DNA of 64,000 bases from Torymus aiolomorphi. Taxonomy: Eukaryota > Arthropoda > Insecta > Hymenoptera > Torymidae. Under the pieces are notes generated by a model. The model searched no databases, was not told where the DNA came from, and saw only the letters and a list, made by a program, of their open reading frames with translations. The stretch lies in contig CM070874.1 of the NCBI GenBank assembly GCA_036365515.1, positions 43,089,083 to 43,153,082 on the forward strand. Direction: 5' to 3'. The number at the start of each line of letters is the position of its first letter. Position 1 is the first letter of the stretch. Below, piece by piece: positions 12,528-24,530 of the stretch. Both the position numbers and the translations under genes were made by a program.

Positions 12528-12673
12528 TGTTGAAATCAAAGGGTTTGTTCAAATAAACCATAATTGCAGTTAACAAAAACAATAAGTATCTTTATTAAGG
12601 ACTAATCTAACTCAGTACAGCTCTCTTTCTTACTTACAACCGTTCACAACAGAGGGTGACGGACGAGTGAGCT
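12528..12673 (-). repeat. Copia 3' LTR, left part
   Basis: Begins with TGTTGAAATC directly after the TSD TCAAG (12,523-12,527) and matches 22,760 onward. It is split by the younger Ty3 element; the remainder is at 18,406-18,519. Confidence 0.9.
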
Positions 12674-12922
12674 TGTAGGGACTGCGATCTTCCCTCTCGC
12701 TCTCTCTGCGAGAATGGGGGAAGCGGCCATGTTGCGTGTGGCGAGAAGCCGCCTGCGAGCGGCAGTCGTTGCTCGAGTCTACGAGCGTGCGGACGTGTGT
12801 CCGCTGTACCCTCCTGTACACTTCAATAAACCTCGTTGCTGTTACTCCTCGACTCATCATTACTCTCTCCTCTCCCCTTCCTTTCCTGGAACTAGGAGAG
12901 CCGTGGGGCTAGGATCCCCACA
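12674..12922 (+). repeat. Ty3 5' LTR
   Basis: TGTAGGGACTGCG to GGATCCCCACA. It contains CTTCAATAAACC, a plausible polyadenylation signal, near its middle. Confidence 0.95.
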
Positions 12923-14065
12923 TTGGTGACCCCGACTATCAGCCGAGGAGAAGGCAAGTCGGCGCCTGCCGCGGCGTGTTCTCGCCGCCACTGCTTTCGC
13001 CCGTGGCACGTGCATCCAGTGCCGCACCACAAGCCTCGGCGAATCTTGCGGCACTTCGCCGCACAGGAGAATTTTTCTCTCGCCCCTATGCGTGCTGGCA
13101 CGCCGGCGCATACGGGAAACCTCAACGTGTGCGTGCTGGCACGCCGGCGCACACGTGAAAAATCAACGGCCTAGAGCCTTTAGCGCAACTGCGCAATCAT
13201 CGTCTCGTCGAGTTCTCTCCAAGGCATCTCAGCTTTCAACGGCAGATCTCCAGGTGCGTACTTGCGTGAAGCCACCGTCACCGGCGCCTTCAAACGCACC
13301 TGTTGAGCAACGCAAAGCAGATCTCCGGGTGCGGCTTTGCGTGAAGCCACCGTCACCGGCGCCTTTTTACCGCACCTGTCGAGCACCGGGAAGTCAACTA
13401 TTGCAGCATCTCGTCGAGTCTTCTCCGAGGCGGCCAACCTTCAGACTTCAATAATTGCGTCGAGGTATGCGTGCGGTGAATTAGGGTGCATGACCTACGA
13501 AATTAAGAAACTCGCGCGTGCGTGTGCTTTTGTATTCCGCGAACTGTTGCCGCGCGCCGCGCGCTTGCTCGCGAGCTTTGAATTCGCGGAATTCGTGCGC
13601 AACGGTCGCGCGTTCTGAGAACTGAGCAGCCGTCTTGATATATTTTTTTCTGTGCTATTGCATTCTCAAGCTCGCGCTTTTGCAAGGTGATACGAAAAAC
13701 CTTTTAGTATCTTTGAGTCACGCAAATTACATTTTTTCAATTTTATTGAATTCATGCGTTTCTTAGTCACATGCTTTAATAAAATTCCTTAAATTTTTTT
13801 TTTTTTAAAAAAACGGGAAAGTGATCTTTTAGCTTTTTACGCGGTTTCTGATAATTTTAATACCTAGCTTTAAGTGTAATAGCATAGGTCTAAATTTTTG
13901 AAATTTTTGTCTGTGCCTGCGAGCACCAACTAGGGAGCTTGTGATACGCATTGCGGCGTAAGGCAATTTAGGCATTCTCTCTATTCTCCGCGTGTACTTT
14001 CGAGTCGCGCGGGAATAGCTTTATACGCTCCACGTTTTAGGCTCGCGCACACTCTTATCGCCAAA
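12923..14065 (+). other. Ty3 primer-binding site and 1.1-kb leader
   Basis: Opens with the TGGTGACCCCGAC PBS. It contains two short tandem duplications: CGTGCTGGCACGCCGGCGCA at about 13,090 and again about 13,133, and a roughly 77-bp unit with GTGAAGCCACCGTCACCGGC at about 13,266 and 13,343. Overlapping short ORFs on both strands are leader artefacts. Confidence 0.8.
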
Positions 14066-14958
14066 ATGCCTGTAGACGACGAAACCTTTGCAGCCCTGCA
14101 ACAGCAGATGCAACAGCTGCAACAGCGTTTAGACCGCCAAAACGAGCCGCCTGCGCAAGCGCCCAATCGCCTTGAAGGCGCACGTATGCCAAAAATTCCG
14201 CCGTTTATTCAAACCGATCCGGAACTATGGTTCTTGCAGGTAGAAGCAACGTTTCGTAACTCGAACATCACGGTTGATTCGACAAAAGTAGATTATCTTT
14301 GCCCTTCACTCGGTGGTGAAGCCTTGTCGGCTATTAGGGATATAATTAAGAAAGACCCCGCTCCTGCGGACATATACAAACAGGTGAAAGAACGCCTCGT
14401 TTCGACTTTTGCTAGTTCGGCCGAACATAACCTGCGCAAACTTTTAAAGGGGGAAGTGATGACCGATGGCAGCCCACGAGAATTCTTCAACGGCTTCGTG
14501 GCCTTAATCCTGGCTCTTGCGACGACAAAATTATTCGGTCCGTCTTCCTCGACCAGCTCACTCCACATCATCATTCGATCCTTGTCGCGACGGATATTGA
14601 TGATCTTGATAAACTCGCGGAAGTGGCTGACAAACTTGCTGAGGCTTCCGGCAATTCTGACCATCAGATCAGTGCCATTTCTCCAAATCAAGCTAGTTCC
14701 GCTAATTTTGAGGCCGTTGTGAAACGCTTAGAAAAGAAATTTGACTTGTTAGCCAAAAGGCTAGATAACATTGAGGGATCTTTAAAAGAGTCATCTCGCC
14801 CTCAATCTAGAGGCAGGTCTAGGCGCAACCGTTCTTCCAGTCGCGACTCTTCTGGCTTATGTCTTGCTCATCGGAAATACCCTGACAGCCCGCGTTCATG
14901 TAGGGAATGGTGTTCCAAATTTTCTGAGTGGCAAAAACAAAATCCACCAGAAAACTAA
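14066..14958 (+). pseudogene. gag: Ty3 Gag with one frameshift
   Basis: Starts at the ATG at 14,066 after a Gln-rich leader (LQQQMQQLQQRLD) and enters an arthropod Ty3 Gag core (PPFIQTDPELWFLQVEATF, then FFNGF). At about 14,500 the frame shifts: the first ORF ends at 14,722, while the expected sequence resumes in the other frame and runs to 14,958. The second part has a predicted coiled stretch, an Arg/Ser-rich segment and a terminal Cys/His motif (CLAHRKYPDSPRSCREWC) as in insect Ty3 Gags. A one-base change would explain the break. Gag overlaps the start of pol by about 30 bp, which suggests frameshift expression of pol. Confidence 0.88.
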
Positions 14959-17900
14959 CTCAACCTTCTGTTGAGGAGACGTCTTCAGAAGGTCCTCGTT
15001 TATCCAAACGTCTTCATGTGCGTGATCGTATTTCGGGCAAGTCGTTCCTTATCGACACTGGTGCGGACATATCGCTCGTTCCAGCGAATCCTAAGGCTTG
15101 CGGCAAGCCCAGCTCCTTCAAGCTTTTCGCAGCGAATAATTCATTAATTAGTACCTACGGCGAATCGATGCTCACACTTAACCTGGGCGTTCGACGTCCC
15201 ATTCGCTGGAGCTTTTGCATCGCAGATGTCCCTCATCCCATTATAGGTGCCGATCTCTTATCCCACTATGGCCTTCTCGTCGACCTAAAGAGAAATCGTC
15301 TTGTCGATCCGGCCACGAATGTGTACTCTCTCGCGGTTGTAAAAGACGTTTCATTTGACTCTGTATTTGCAGTTGTTCCGGGCTCAGAGTGCGCAAAGAT
15401 TCTCGCTGATTTTCCGGAGATCACGGGCGTTTCTAAACCCACAGTCCCCAGAAATAGCGATGTTCTTCATCATATCTTAACCTCTGGCCCCCCGGTCTCG
15501 GAGCGTCCTCGTAGACTTGCTCCGGACAAGTTGAAAGCGGCGAAAGCCGAATTTGATGCCTGGATTGAGGCTGGCATCTGCCGCCCCTCCAGCAGCTCTT
15601 GGGCAAGTCCCCTCCATATGGAGTTGAAAAAGGACAACAGTTGGAGACCCTGTGGTGACTATAGGCGCTTAAACGCTGCCACAGTCCCAGATAAGTACCC
15701 AACTGCTCATATTCACGATTGTAACAGTAACCTTCATGGTAAGAAGATCTTCTCGGCGCTTGATCTTCACCAAGCGTTCAATCAGATTCCTGTTGCCCCT
15801 GAAGACATTCCGAAAACGGCCATTATAACCCCGTTCGGTCTTTTTGAATTTATGTATATGACCTTTGGTCTCCGCAATGCCAGTCAGACCTTTCAGCGTT
15901 ACATCAATAGCGCGCTAGGCGACTTGGACTTTGTATATCTTTATATTGATGATATTCTCATTGCGTCGTCTTCCCTTGAGGAACACTACGCTCATCTTCG
16001 CACGGTCTTTGATCGACTCAAGAAGTTTCATCTTCGTCTCAATGTCGAAAAATGCACCTTCGCTGTCGAAGAAGTTGAGTTTTTAGGCTACCTGGTGAAT
16101 GGTGAAGGTGTTCACCCCATCCCCAGTAGGGTTGAAGCTATCTTAAACTTCCCCAAACCTCAAACTATAGCAGAACTTCGCAGGTTTGTCGGCACCGTAA
16201 ATTTTTACCGCCGCAACATTCCGCGCGCCGCCACTTCGCAGGCTCCCCTCAACGCGCTCTTTACTGATTCGCGAAAAAATGATAAGCGCCCGGTCCTTTG
16301 GACGCCTGAGGCAGAGGAAGCTTTCACTCGTGTGAAAGAGGAATTAGCTGCAGCGGCTCTGCTTGTACACCCCCGCGTTGGTGCGGAAATACGCATCGTC
16401 TCTGATGCCTCCGATTCTGGAATGGGTGCTGCTCTCGAACAGCTTTCCCTCACCGGAATTTGGGAACCTTTAGCTTTCTTTTCGAAAAAGTTCTCTCCTT
16501 CTCAGCGGAAGTACAGTGCATATGACCGCGAGCTCACGGCCATATACGAAGCTGTGAAATACTTCTCATTTTTGGTTGAAGGCAGAGACTTCAAGATCTT
16601 AACAGATCATAAACCCCTCATTTATGCTTTCACGCAAAAGTCCGATAAGGCGTCTCCGCGGCAAACTCGTCAGCTGTCCCTTATCGCACAATTTACCACC
16701 CAAATTGAGTACATCAAAGGCGCTGAAAATACAGTTGCTGACTCACGCTCTCGGGTAGAGTCCATCCGACTCCCCGTAGAGATCAATCTTAACGAGCTTG
16801 CTGAAAAACTGGAAGCTGATGAGCAGCTTAAGGCCATTCGCGAGTCCTCTGACTATCCGCTCTCCTTAAAGCGTATTCAGTGGGGCCCTGCTCATACTAC
16901 TATCTTTTGCGAGATCACTGGTGAAGCCATTCGCCCGTACATCCCTGAGTCCCTTCGTGAAACGGTGTTTAACATGTTCCATAAGCCTGCTCACCCAGGC
17001 CCTAAAGTCACCGATCGACTCATACGGCAGCGCTATGTGTGGCCCAATATGCACCGTGATATTCCTCGCATGTGCAAAAATTGTTTAGACTGTCAACAGT
17101 CAAAAATTTCTCGCCATGTAAAACTTGTACCTGACAAATTCGTCGCACCTGATGGTCGCTTCGACCATGTGCACATTGATCTAGTCGGTCCTCTTCCCAA
17201 TCGTAATGGTTTCGAGTATGTGCTCACCATGATCGATTGCTTTTCGCGCTGGATTGAGGCAGTTCCGCTACGCGAAATGTCAGCGCAGACAGTTGCCAGG
17301 GCATTTTATGACACCTGGGTCTCGCGCTATGGTGCCCCAAAGGTTATCACTTCCGATCAGGGTTCGCAATTTGAATCGCGCTTATTCACGGCTCTTTTGT
17401 CCCTAATAGGTTGCGAGCGTATCCGCACTACCGCGTATCACCCTGCGGCGAATGGCCTCATCGAGCGCTGGCACCGTACATTTAAGGCGGCGATCATGTG
17501 TCATGTGGACAAGGACTGGACCCGTACGCTTAGTACAGTATTATTAGGATTACGTTGTCATCTCCGTCAGGACACGAATGCGTCTCCTGCGGAATTTGTA
17601 TTTGGCACTACCTTACGTCTTCCAGGTGAGTTTTTCCTCCCTGAAGACTTTACTCCTTACCCAAATTTTTTTGTAGAAGAATTCCGCGAATATATGCGTG
17701 AAGTCCGTCCAGTCCCTGTCACACATCACTATAAAAAGCGTGCATTTTGTTTTAAGGATTTGTATACCTGTACACATGTATTTATGCGCAATATGGCCAA
17801 AAAGTCATTAGAGAGACCATATACTGGCCCATATAAAGTGCTAAAGCGTCCGTCCGATCGCGTCTTCGACATCGAAATTAATGGAGCCCCACGTAGTGTA

Positions 17901-18062
17901 TCTATGGAACTCCTGAAACCCGCGTATACAATTCGCGATGATCTCCCCGAAGTACCTGCCGGTGGTCCTTCAAATGGCAATCAGCCAACCACCGTTGATC
18001 GCCCAGTATTAAAGACCTACGCCAGGAAGAAAGTATCCTTTGCTCCTGCGTCTAAGGCGTAA
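14928..18062 (+). CDS. pol: Ty3 Pol polyprotein (protease, RT, RNase H, integrase)
   Basis: 1,044 codons with no interruption. The order is: aspartic protease with [10 protein letters not shown] at about residue 43; reverse transcriptase with YIDDILIA at about 339; RNase H starting [10 protein letters not shown] at about 489; integrase HHCC finger (HKPAHPGPK...CKNCLDCQ) at about 685-720; and integrase core with [15 protein letters not shown] and LIERWHR giving D, D35E between the last two at about 809 and 845. The C-terminus holds a [12 protein letters not shown] segment. It would copy the element RNA into cDNA and integrate it. Expression probably needs a frameshift from gag, because the ORF starts within the gag end and the first ATG lies in the overlap. 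It is the only uninterrupted polymerase gene in the window. Confidence 0.96.
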   Translation: MAKTKSTRKLTQPSVEETSSEGPRLSKRLHVRDRISGKSFLIDTGADISLVPANPKACGKPSSFKLFAANNSLISTYGESMLTLNLGVRRPIRWSFCIADVPHPIIGADLLSHYGLLVDLKRNRLVDPATNVYSLAVVKDVSFDSVFAVVPGSECAKILADFPEITGVSKPTVPRNSDVLHHILTSGPPVSERPRRLAPDKLKAAKAEFDAWIEAGICRPSSSSWASPLHMELKKDNSWRPCGDYRRLNAATVPDKYPTAHIHDCNSNLHGKKIFSALDLHQAFNQIPVAPEDIPKTAIITPFGLFEFMYMTFGLRNASQTFQRYINSALGDLDFVYLYIDDILIASSSLEEHYAHLRTVFDRLKKFHLRLNVEKCTFAVEEVEFLGYLVNGEGVHPIPSRVEAILNFPKPQTIAELRRFVGTVNFYRRNIPRAATSQAPLNALFTDSRKNDKRPVLWTPEAEEAFTRVKEELAAAALLVHPRVGAEIRIVSDASDSGMGAALEQLSLTGIWEPLAFFSKKFSPSQRKYSAYDRELTAIYEAVKYFSFLVEGRDFKILTDHKPLIYAFTQKSDKASPRQTRQLSLIAQFTTQIEYIKGAENTVADSRSRVESIRLPVEINLNELAEKLEADEQLKAIRESSDYPLSLKRIQWGPAHTTIFCEITGEAIRPYIPESLRETVFNMFHKPAHPGPKVTDRLIRQRYVWPNMHRDIPRMCKNCLDCQQSKISRHVKLVPDKFVAPDGRFDHVHIDLVGPLPNRNGFEYVLTMIDCFSRWIEAVPLREMSAQTVARAFYDTWVSRYGAPKVITSDQGSQFESRLFTALLSLIGCERIRTTAYHPAANGLIERWHRTFKAAIMCHVDKDWTRTLSTVLLGLRCHLRQDTNASPAEFVFGTTLRLPGEFFLPEDFTPYPNFFVEEFREYMREVRPVPVTHHYKKRAFCFKDLYTCTHVFMRNMAKKSLERPYTGPYKVLKRPSDRVFDIEINGAPRSVSMELLKPAYTIRDDLPEVPAGGPSNGNQPTTVDRPVLKTYARKKVSFAPASKA

Positions 18063-18156
18063 CACAACTGTGATTACCTAGTTGTAAGTGCTATCGAGCA
18101 CAGTATAATAATTTATATTTATTTTTATGTATTGCGTTGTCACTCGGGGGGGAGTG

Positions 18157-18405
18157 TGTAGGGACTGCGATCTTCCCTCTCGCTCTCTCTGCGAGAGTGG
18201 GGGAAGCGGCCATGTTGCGTGTGGCGAGAAGTCGCCTGCGAGCGGCAGTCGTTGCTCGAGTCTACGAGCGTGCGGACGTGTGTCCGCTGTATCCTCCTGT
18301 ACACTTCAATAAACCTCGTTGCTGTTACTCCTCGACTCATCATTACTCTCTCCTCTCCCCTTCCTTTCCTGGAACTAGGAGAGCCGTGGGGCTAGGATCC
18401 CCACA
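18157..18405 (+). repeat. Ty3 3' LTR
   Basis: 249 bp, about three substitutions from the 5' copy, preceded by the G-rich polypurine tract at about 18,145-18,156. Confidence 0.95.
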
Positions 18406-18519
18406 GCTCCCGCTCGGTCGCTCGCTCTCGCTATACTCTTACTGCTATACTTGCGTGATGGCGCTGCGCATACATTCTCTCTCTCTCACGCTGATATAAA
18501 TGTACCTCATATTCTAACA
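18406..18519 (-). repeat. Copia 3' LTR, right part
   Basis: Continues the LTR after the Ty3 insertion (CTCCCGCTCGGTCGCTCGC to TTCTAACA) and matches 22,906-23,016. Beside it, in element orientation, is a purine-rich AAGGAGGCG tract that serves as the polypurine tract. Confidence 0.9.
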
Positions 18520-18558
18520 CGCCTCCTTACATTTATATCTCTCAATTACAATATTTAT

Positions 18559-19251
18559 TTAAATTAAGTTCAATAAACTCCTCAATTTTTCAAATCTTAC
18601 TCGCCCAAGAGCTTTTGTCAAAATATCTGCAATATTTTTTTCTGAACTAACTTTCACAACATCAATTAAGCCTTCCTTATAATTCTCGTTTACAAAATGA
18701 TAATGTACTTCGATGTACTTAGATCTTTTAGTAAAATTACCGTACTTAGCAATAATCACAGCGCCTGAATTATCCTCATTAACATTTACTGGTTTCTTAA
18801 TTTCTACATTAAAGTTACTTAACAAATCTTTAATTAGTAAAATTTCGCTTACTGATTCTGACAGTGCTACATATTCAGCAGCTGTCGAAGACTTCGTCAC
18901 GCTTCCTTGTTTCCTTGATTTCCAATGAATCACGTTTCCATACAATTTTACAACATACCCAGCTGTCGATTTCCTATCTACGCTATCACCTGCCCAGTCT
19001 GCATCAACATAGCATTCATTCATATATCTTAATTTTATATCTTTAGTTAAATATACGTACTTTAAAACTCTTAAAGCGTATTTGTAATGTGATTCATTGT
19101 AACAATTCTGAAATCTACTTAAGTAATTTACGCTATAACTTACATCTAATCTTGTTCCTGAGCTAATATACAAAAGCGCTCCTATCAAATTTCTATACTT
19201 TATTTTCTCATTTGTTTCTTCCGCAGGTTCTAATTTTAAATTCTGTTCCAT
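18559..19251 (-). pseudogene. pol: Copia RNase H domain
   Basis: A 230-codon frame beginning MEQNLKLEP with RT-connection residues (YRNLIGALLYIS, DVSYSVNYLSRF). It continues into the Copia RNase H with YVDADWAGD, HWKSRKQGSV, SSTAAEYVALSE and DNSGAV, and ends in the usual IADILTKAL tail with its stop at 18,559, just before the 3' LTR. This segment looks intact. The break at 19,277 separates it from RT. Confidence 0.92.
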
Positions 19252-19276
19252 TGGCGTTTCATATACTTTTGCCTGT

Positions 19277-19936
19277 TCAATCTGATACTTTCTTGCTAAT
19301 GACTATGTATTTTTCCTGATCCAATGGCATCTCATTTTTCTTTTCATCATACTCTATATTAATACCTAAATACATACTCACTTTTCCTAATTCTTTCATC
19401 TGAAATCTTTCCTTTAACATATTTTTAATAGAATCTAAATTTTGTCTATTTTTACAACAAATCAAAAGGTCGTCTACAAATATAATCAAATATATAATCT
19501 CATCTCTTTCTTTCAAAGTATACAAACAATTATCATTTTTGCTTCTCACGAATCCTAATGATTTTAAATAATCATCCAAACACTCGTACAACGCTCTTGG
19601 ACTCTCACGCAAACCATACAATGCTTTATTTAACATACAAACTCTCTCAGTTCCATCCTCATAACCTTCAGGCTGTTTAACAAATACTCTCGACTTAACT
19701 TTACCATTTAAAAACGCTGCCTCAACGTCCATTTGCTCAATTAAAAGTCCATTTTGACAACAATATGATAATAATACTTTTAGAGTTTGTGTTTTCGCAA
19801 CAGGTGAAAAATATCATCCAACATATCTTTCTGTTGATAACCTCACTATAATTCTAGCTTTATATACATTTTCACCTTTCTTAGTATAAATCCATTTTAA
19901 GTCTATCACCTTTTCATTCTTTGGTTTTTCGATTAA
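19277..19936 (-). pseudogene. pol: Copia reverse transcriptase
   Basis: Continues from the stop at 19,937. Two closely spaced, roughly compensating frame changes occur at about 19,805-19,850. The frame from 19,732 then carries MDVEAAFLNGKV and FVDDLLICC (the YVDD-box position holds FVDD). It ends at 19,277 by a frameshift; the expected continuation is readable in another frame towards 19,251. Broken, so non-functional. Confidence 0.9.
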
Positions 19937-21560
19937 TTACCAAGTTTTATTTTTCTTTAAACTATTCATCTCTTTATTCATAGCATCTACCCAAAAATTA
20001 GACTTATCACTTTCAATAGCCTCTTTAAAGCTTACAGGACTATCTGCACTACAATAATTTACAAAAATACATCCGCTATATACATAATTATCATCAAATC
20101 TACTCGGTCTTGTAATCGTTCTTTGTGACCTTCTTATTTCAGGTACTTCTTCTACTTCATTTTCAATATTTTCATTATTATTCAAATTTTCATTTAAATT
20201 TTTTAAATCAGTTTTACTTCCCCTACTCTCCCCGAGGGTCGAAGTAGGTGGAAGGATTAAGTCATTATCGTTTCCATTTCCTTCATCAATATCATTAAAT
20301 CCAATGCATTTTATATCTTCTTCTATGACATCAACATGTCTAGCTACGATAACTTTATTTCCTATTAAAACTCTGTACCCTGTAACATCATAACCTATCA
20401 ACGTTCCTAAATCAGCTTTTCTATCCCATTTCAAATTTCTTTTGCTTTCAGGTACTCTCACAAATACTTTACTTCCATATAATTTCAAATATTTCGCGTC
20501 TGGCTTTTCGTTAAAAAATATCTCATAAGGAGATTTATTTCTTACTAACGTGTTCGCAATTGTCCTATTCTTTAAATATGCTGCAGCGCAGACTACTTCT
20601 GGCCAAAGCCTTCTTTCTATCTTAGACTCAGCTAACAAACACCTAGCACTATCCATAATTGTCCTATTGTATCTCTCTGCAGTACCGTTAAGCTCATGTA
20701 CATAAGGTGGACACGTCTCTAATTCAATTCCCTTTTGTCTACACAATTTATACATATCTTTATTTAAATATTCAGTTCCATTATCACATCTTAATTTCTT
20801 TATTTTCTTTCCTGTTTTATTTTCAATTGAATTTATATACTCAACAAAACGATCATAAACTTCATCTTTAGATTTAATTGCATAAATTTTTGTCAATTTA
20901 CTATAATCGTCAATAAAAGTTATAAAATATTTTTCTCCTTTATAACCTACTGTATTGTGTGGCCCATTCAAATCTGTATGTACTATTTCTAATATATCCT
21001 TCGCTCTTTTTCTATTATTATCAAAAGGAATAATATGCATTTTGTTTTCAATACATGTAACACATTTATAGTAATCTGTTTCTATTTCACTAGGCAAACC
21101 TTTCAAAACATGATTTTTACACATCGTTTTCAAATAATTAAAATTAACATGCCCGAGAGTTCTATGCCATCTTTCTTTCATAGTCATTTTTTCATTTCTT
21201 ATTGACATATTCGTTTCACTACTTTGATCTATATAACCTGTCATTTTATAAACTCTATTAATTTTCCAAGCTATTCCAACTAATTTATTTCCATTATAAA
21301 TCTTTGAACTATTTCCAATTGAAACAATTTTATTTTTATCAGTTACTTTTGCAAAACTCATTAAATTTCTATCCATTTCTTTTACATAGAAAACATTTTC
21401 AATATTAAAGTCAATTAAATCATTAAATACTTTAAATTTATCTATTGGCTCTTTTAATACAATTGAATCATAATAATACTCGTCATTATTAATAACGTGG
21501 TCAGTACAGCCACTGTCTAAAATCCATTCTATTTTCTTTTCATTTACCTTACCGTTCTCG
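19937..21560 (-). pseudogene. pol: Copia protease and integrase region
   Basis: The protease motif WILDSGCTDHV is readable at about 21,525. The frame then continues through the pre-integrase HHCC zinc finger (WHRTLGHVN...CVTC) and the integrase core with HTDLNGP, RCDNGTEYLN and NGTAERYNRT supplying the D, D and E residues. The C-terminal part carries Copia-typical EIFFNEKPDAKYLKLYGSK and a low-complexity Asn/Glu segment. The ORF from the Met at 21,376 to 19,937 is 479 codons and ends at a TAA right after KKNKTW, where the polyprotein should continue into RT. Integrase would insert the cDNA; here it is part of a dead element. Confidence 0.9.
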
Positions 21561-21907
21561 GTATTCGCAGACCTAACCTCTACTGACGCGCTAAATGCAT
21601 CGCTCTTCTCCGCGCCTCGCTCAGCTTGGCTGCCGTCGTCGCCGGTTCTCGCTAGGCCGCGTTGTCCGTACCTGCCACTGCCGCGCCGGTTTGAACTCCA
21701 TCCTCGCTGTTGGTAGGCTCCGCGCCCGCTCGCGCCTCCTCGCTGTTGCGAGTAGCCTCTGCCGGTTCCGCCACCGCTCCGTGGCGCGCGGCTTCCTCTG
21801 CCGTCTCCTTGCTGTGGCGCGCGATTCCCGGAATTGTTTTTCGTCGGGCAATCGTATTGTATGTGTCCTACACCATCGCATACATAACATGTCCTTTTTT
21901 CTTGGTG

Positions 21908-22684
21908 TTAGTTCTTTTCAAACGTAAACGCGTTTGATCTTGAATTTTTACTTTCACCATGTCTTTTCTTAAATTCAAATTCCAATTTTGATTTCACAAA
22001 TTCCACTGTTTTGTCCTTTTCAGCTAATGCGTCCACAATATCGACCATGTGTGACATACTTTCTGGTAGCGTTAATAAAAAATAGTTTAGTTTATCTTCT
22101 TTCGTCACATTTTCTCCTGCATTTTTTAATTCATTCACCAATTTTTCAAAGTTATTGTAAAAATCTGTCGGATTCTCACATTCATCCATTTTCAAATCGA
22201 GCAATCTTCTTTTACACAATAATTTCACAGCACTACTTTTAACTAAGTAATTTTCATCCAACTTAGCAACCATTTTCTTTGCAGTTTCTTCTGAAATAAT
22301 CAATTCCAATTGTGTATTTGTCATACTGTTCACTATATAGTTTTTGGCTTTTATCTCTTTCTTTTTCCACTCAACTTCTTCTATCGCTGCCGGTCTTTCA
22401 TCACTTTCAATAACTTCACTGCATTCTTTGAATTCCAAGAACAATTTCAACTTGTACTTCTATTTATCATAGTGTGTCCCATCAAATACTTGTAACGTGA
22501 ATCCTTTGTTTTCCGACGACATCTCGTTTGCCACAGGAATTTCCTTTGTTACCTCTTTATCTTCTGTTTCAAAAAATTCTTCTTCACTTTCAGTTTCACT
22601 TGACTTTTCACACTTTACTTTAGGTTCTTCTTTTACGCTCATGCCTCTTCCTTTGTTCTCGAACTTTTTTCTTTCATGCATCAA
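21908..22684 (-). pseudogene. gag: Copia Gag, interrupted
   Basis: Starts at 22,684 with an acidic, Ser/Glu-rich leader. It runs into the Copia Gag-like core after a single in-frame TAG at about 22,457, where the family normally has a Trp (FDGTHYDK is followed by the stop and then KYKLKLFLEFK). The core continues to about 21,908 and includes YIVNSMTNTQLELI and a LPESMSHMVD segment typical of UBN2/Copia Gag. Downstream in another frame a zinc knuckle CYVCDGVGHIQYDC is readable at about 21,855-21,900, followed by an Arg/Gly-rich stretch. The stop and frame change mean it is not expressed intact. Confidence 0.85.
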
Positions 22685-22759
22685 ACTTTCCCACTACTTG
22701 CCGAGGCTTGCATTGGGTCAGAATCAAACAATGTTCACAAACCACAGACACTGCTACCA

Positions 22760-23016
22760 TGTTGAAATCAAAGGGTTTGTTCAAATAAACCACAATTGCA
22801 ATTAACAAAAACAATAAGTATCTTTATTAACGATTAATCTAACTCAGTACAGCTCTCTTTCTTACTTACAACCGTTCACAACGGAAGATGACGGACGAAT
22901 GAACTCCCGCTCGGTCGCTCGCTCTCGCTATACTCTTACCGCTATACTCGCGTGATGGTGCTGCGCATACATTCTCTCTCTCTCACGCTGATATAAATGT
23001 ACCTCATATTCTAACA
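22760..23016 (-). repeat. Copia 5' LTR
   Basis: A 257-bp LTR with TG...CA ends in plus-strand reading. It is followed on the element-internal side by TGGTAGCAGTG, which matches the start of a primer-binding site for the 3' end of initiator tRNA-Met. The TSD TCAAG follows at 23,017-23,021 and matches the one at 12,523-12,527. Confidence 0.9.
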
Positions 23017-23029
23017 TCAAGTCATGGAC

Positions 23030-23505
23030 ATTTTTAGCTTTATTTGGAAAAAATATTTTAAAAAAGCCTCTTCTCCAAACAGTAACCATTTACTCTAGTA
23101 AAGTCTTAAAAACTATTTCAAGAAGAGAAAATAAAACTGGTGAAAATGATTTTTAATTTGCTTGTTTTGGGGTTGGGTTGAAAAATATTGATTCGTTCTA
23201 AAGTTATGAAAGTTTAAATTTGAGCAATAAAAATGCACGGTTAGGTGTCTAAAATTCGCTGTTTGAATTCATGCATATTTTGGTGCATTTTCGTTGTTTA
23301 ATTTTAAACTTTCATAACTTTAGAACGAATCAACATTTTTGAATTCCGAGAAAAACATATTAAAGATCGTTTTCTCTAGTTTTATTTTCTCTACTTGAAA
23401 TAATATTTAAGACTTAGCAAGATTAAATGGTTACGGTTCTAAGAAGAGGCTTTCTAAACAATTTTTTTTCAAAACAAAAGCAAATAATGTGCATAACTTA
23501 AGTTT
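23030..23505. repeat. Foldback-type inverted repeat
   Basis: Two arms of about 215-230 bp (23,030-23,245 and 23,275-23,505) with imperfect complementarity. Landmarks are ATTCGTTCTAAAGTTATGAA on the left and its mirror TTCATAACTTTAGAACGAAT on the right. Non-coding. It lies between the Copia TSD and the right subterminal array. Confidence 0.75.
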
Positions 23506-23659
23506 TTTTAGCGTTATGGTCTAATATTACAGCTTTTTTCATGTTTCTAAGTCCAAAAACATATACTAAAGTTTGAGCCGTACCGGTATCCGGATCATTG
23601 ATACTCTCCTGGTAAGTACGAAATATAATCTATTTACTTATAAGTATAAAAAGTACAAG

Positions 23660-24530
23660 TTCCTAAAGCTCAGGTGAGATTCCCACGTCAGATCTCATCT
23701 GAATCTAATGGCTATGTTCAACATAAGTTAAAAATATTGTGATGAAAACTCAGGGGAGAATCTCACCTGAGAATCTCACTCGAGATCTCATCTGAATTTA
23801 ATGGCTATGTTCCAAATAAGTAAAAAATATTTTTTTGCCTAGCTGGCCGAAAGTATCACTTTTGCTCCCGGTGTCCGATCGAAAAGATTGTGCTTTTGGC
23901 CTCGCTAGGCAAAAAAAATCGTATACGCAACACGAGAGTAAACAGGGCCACCCGAGAGCCCATGCTTGCCACCCTCGCCTTTGGCTCGGGTGGCAATTTA
24001 CATGTGCTCTAGACTGGCCAACTCTTTACTTCCCTAGTTGCATCATATACTAATAATGAAAACTCAGGTGAGAAATTCACCTGAGATCTCATCTGAATTT
24101 AATCGTCATTTTCCAAATAAGTAAAAAAAAATATTATAATGAAAACTCAGGTGAGAATCTCACTTGAGAATCTCACCTCAGATCTCATCTGAATTTAATG
24201 GCTATGTTCCAAATAAGTAAAGAATATTAGAATGAAAACTCAGGTGAGAAACTCACCTGAGATCTCATCTGAATTTAATCGCTATTTTTCTAATAAGGAA
24301 AAAATATAATGAAAACTCAGGTGAGAATCTCACCTGAGATCTCATCTGAATTTAATGGCTATGTTCCGTATAAGTAAAAAATGATAATGAAAACTCAGGT
24401 GCGAATCTCACCTGAGATCTCATCAGAATTTAATGGCTAACTTTCAAATAAATGAAAAATATTATAATGAAAACTCAGGTGAGATCTCAGGTGAGATCTC
24501 ATCTTAAAATTATGTTAATAAACGTCACAT
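23660..24530. repeat. Right subterminal array of TCTCACCTGAGA palindromes
   Basis: About eight units with TCTCACCTGAGATCTCATCTGA, the reverse complement of the left array type, at roughly 95-bp spacing. It is interrupted at about 23,830-24,050 by two small hairpins. Confidence 0.75.
23830..24050. repeat. Two small GC-richer hairpins inside the array
   Basis: The first (about 23,830-23,915) pairs TTTTTTGCCTAGCTGGCC with its complement around 23,898-23,915. The second (about 23,956-23,996) pairs GCCACCCGAGAGCC with GGCTCGGGTGGC. No TSD is recognised and neither is coding. Confidence 0.55.

Larger units (their letters stand above)
12674..18405 (+). mobile_element. Young, nearly intact Ty3/Gypsy retrotransposon
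   Basis: 5,732 bp with 249-bp LTRs differing at about three positions, so it is a recent insertion. The PBS right after the 5' LTR reads TGGTGACCCCGAC, consistent with priming by tRNA-Trp. The PPT CGGGGGGGAGTG precedes the 3' LTR. It sits inside the left Copia LTR; 3-4 bp (GCT or AGCT) are shared at the two junctions. Gag has one frameshift; pol is open for 1,044 codons. No env. Confidence 0.96.
12528..23016 (-). mobile_element. Degenerate Ty1/Copia retrotransposon
   Basis: A minus-strand Copia element with two LTRs and a 5-bp TSD (TCAAG) on both sides. The coding order on the minus strand is Gag, CCHC knuckle, protease, integrase, reverse transcriptase and RNase H, which is the Copia order (integrase before RT). 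Without the nested Ty3 element it is about 4.75 kb. Coding is interrupted by several stops and frameshifts. Confidence 0.93.

Noticed and set aside
12860..13618. Cluster of short ORFs on both strands
   Set aside because: GC-rich leader and LTR of the Ty3 element with internal tandem duplications; no conserved motifs.
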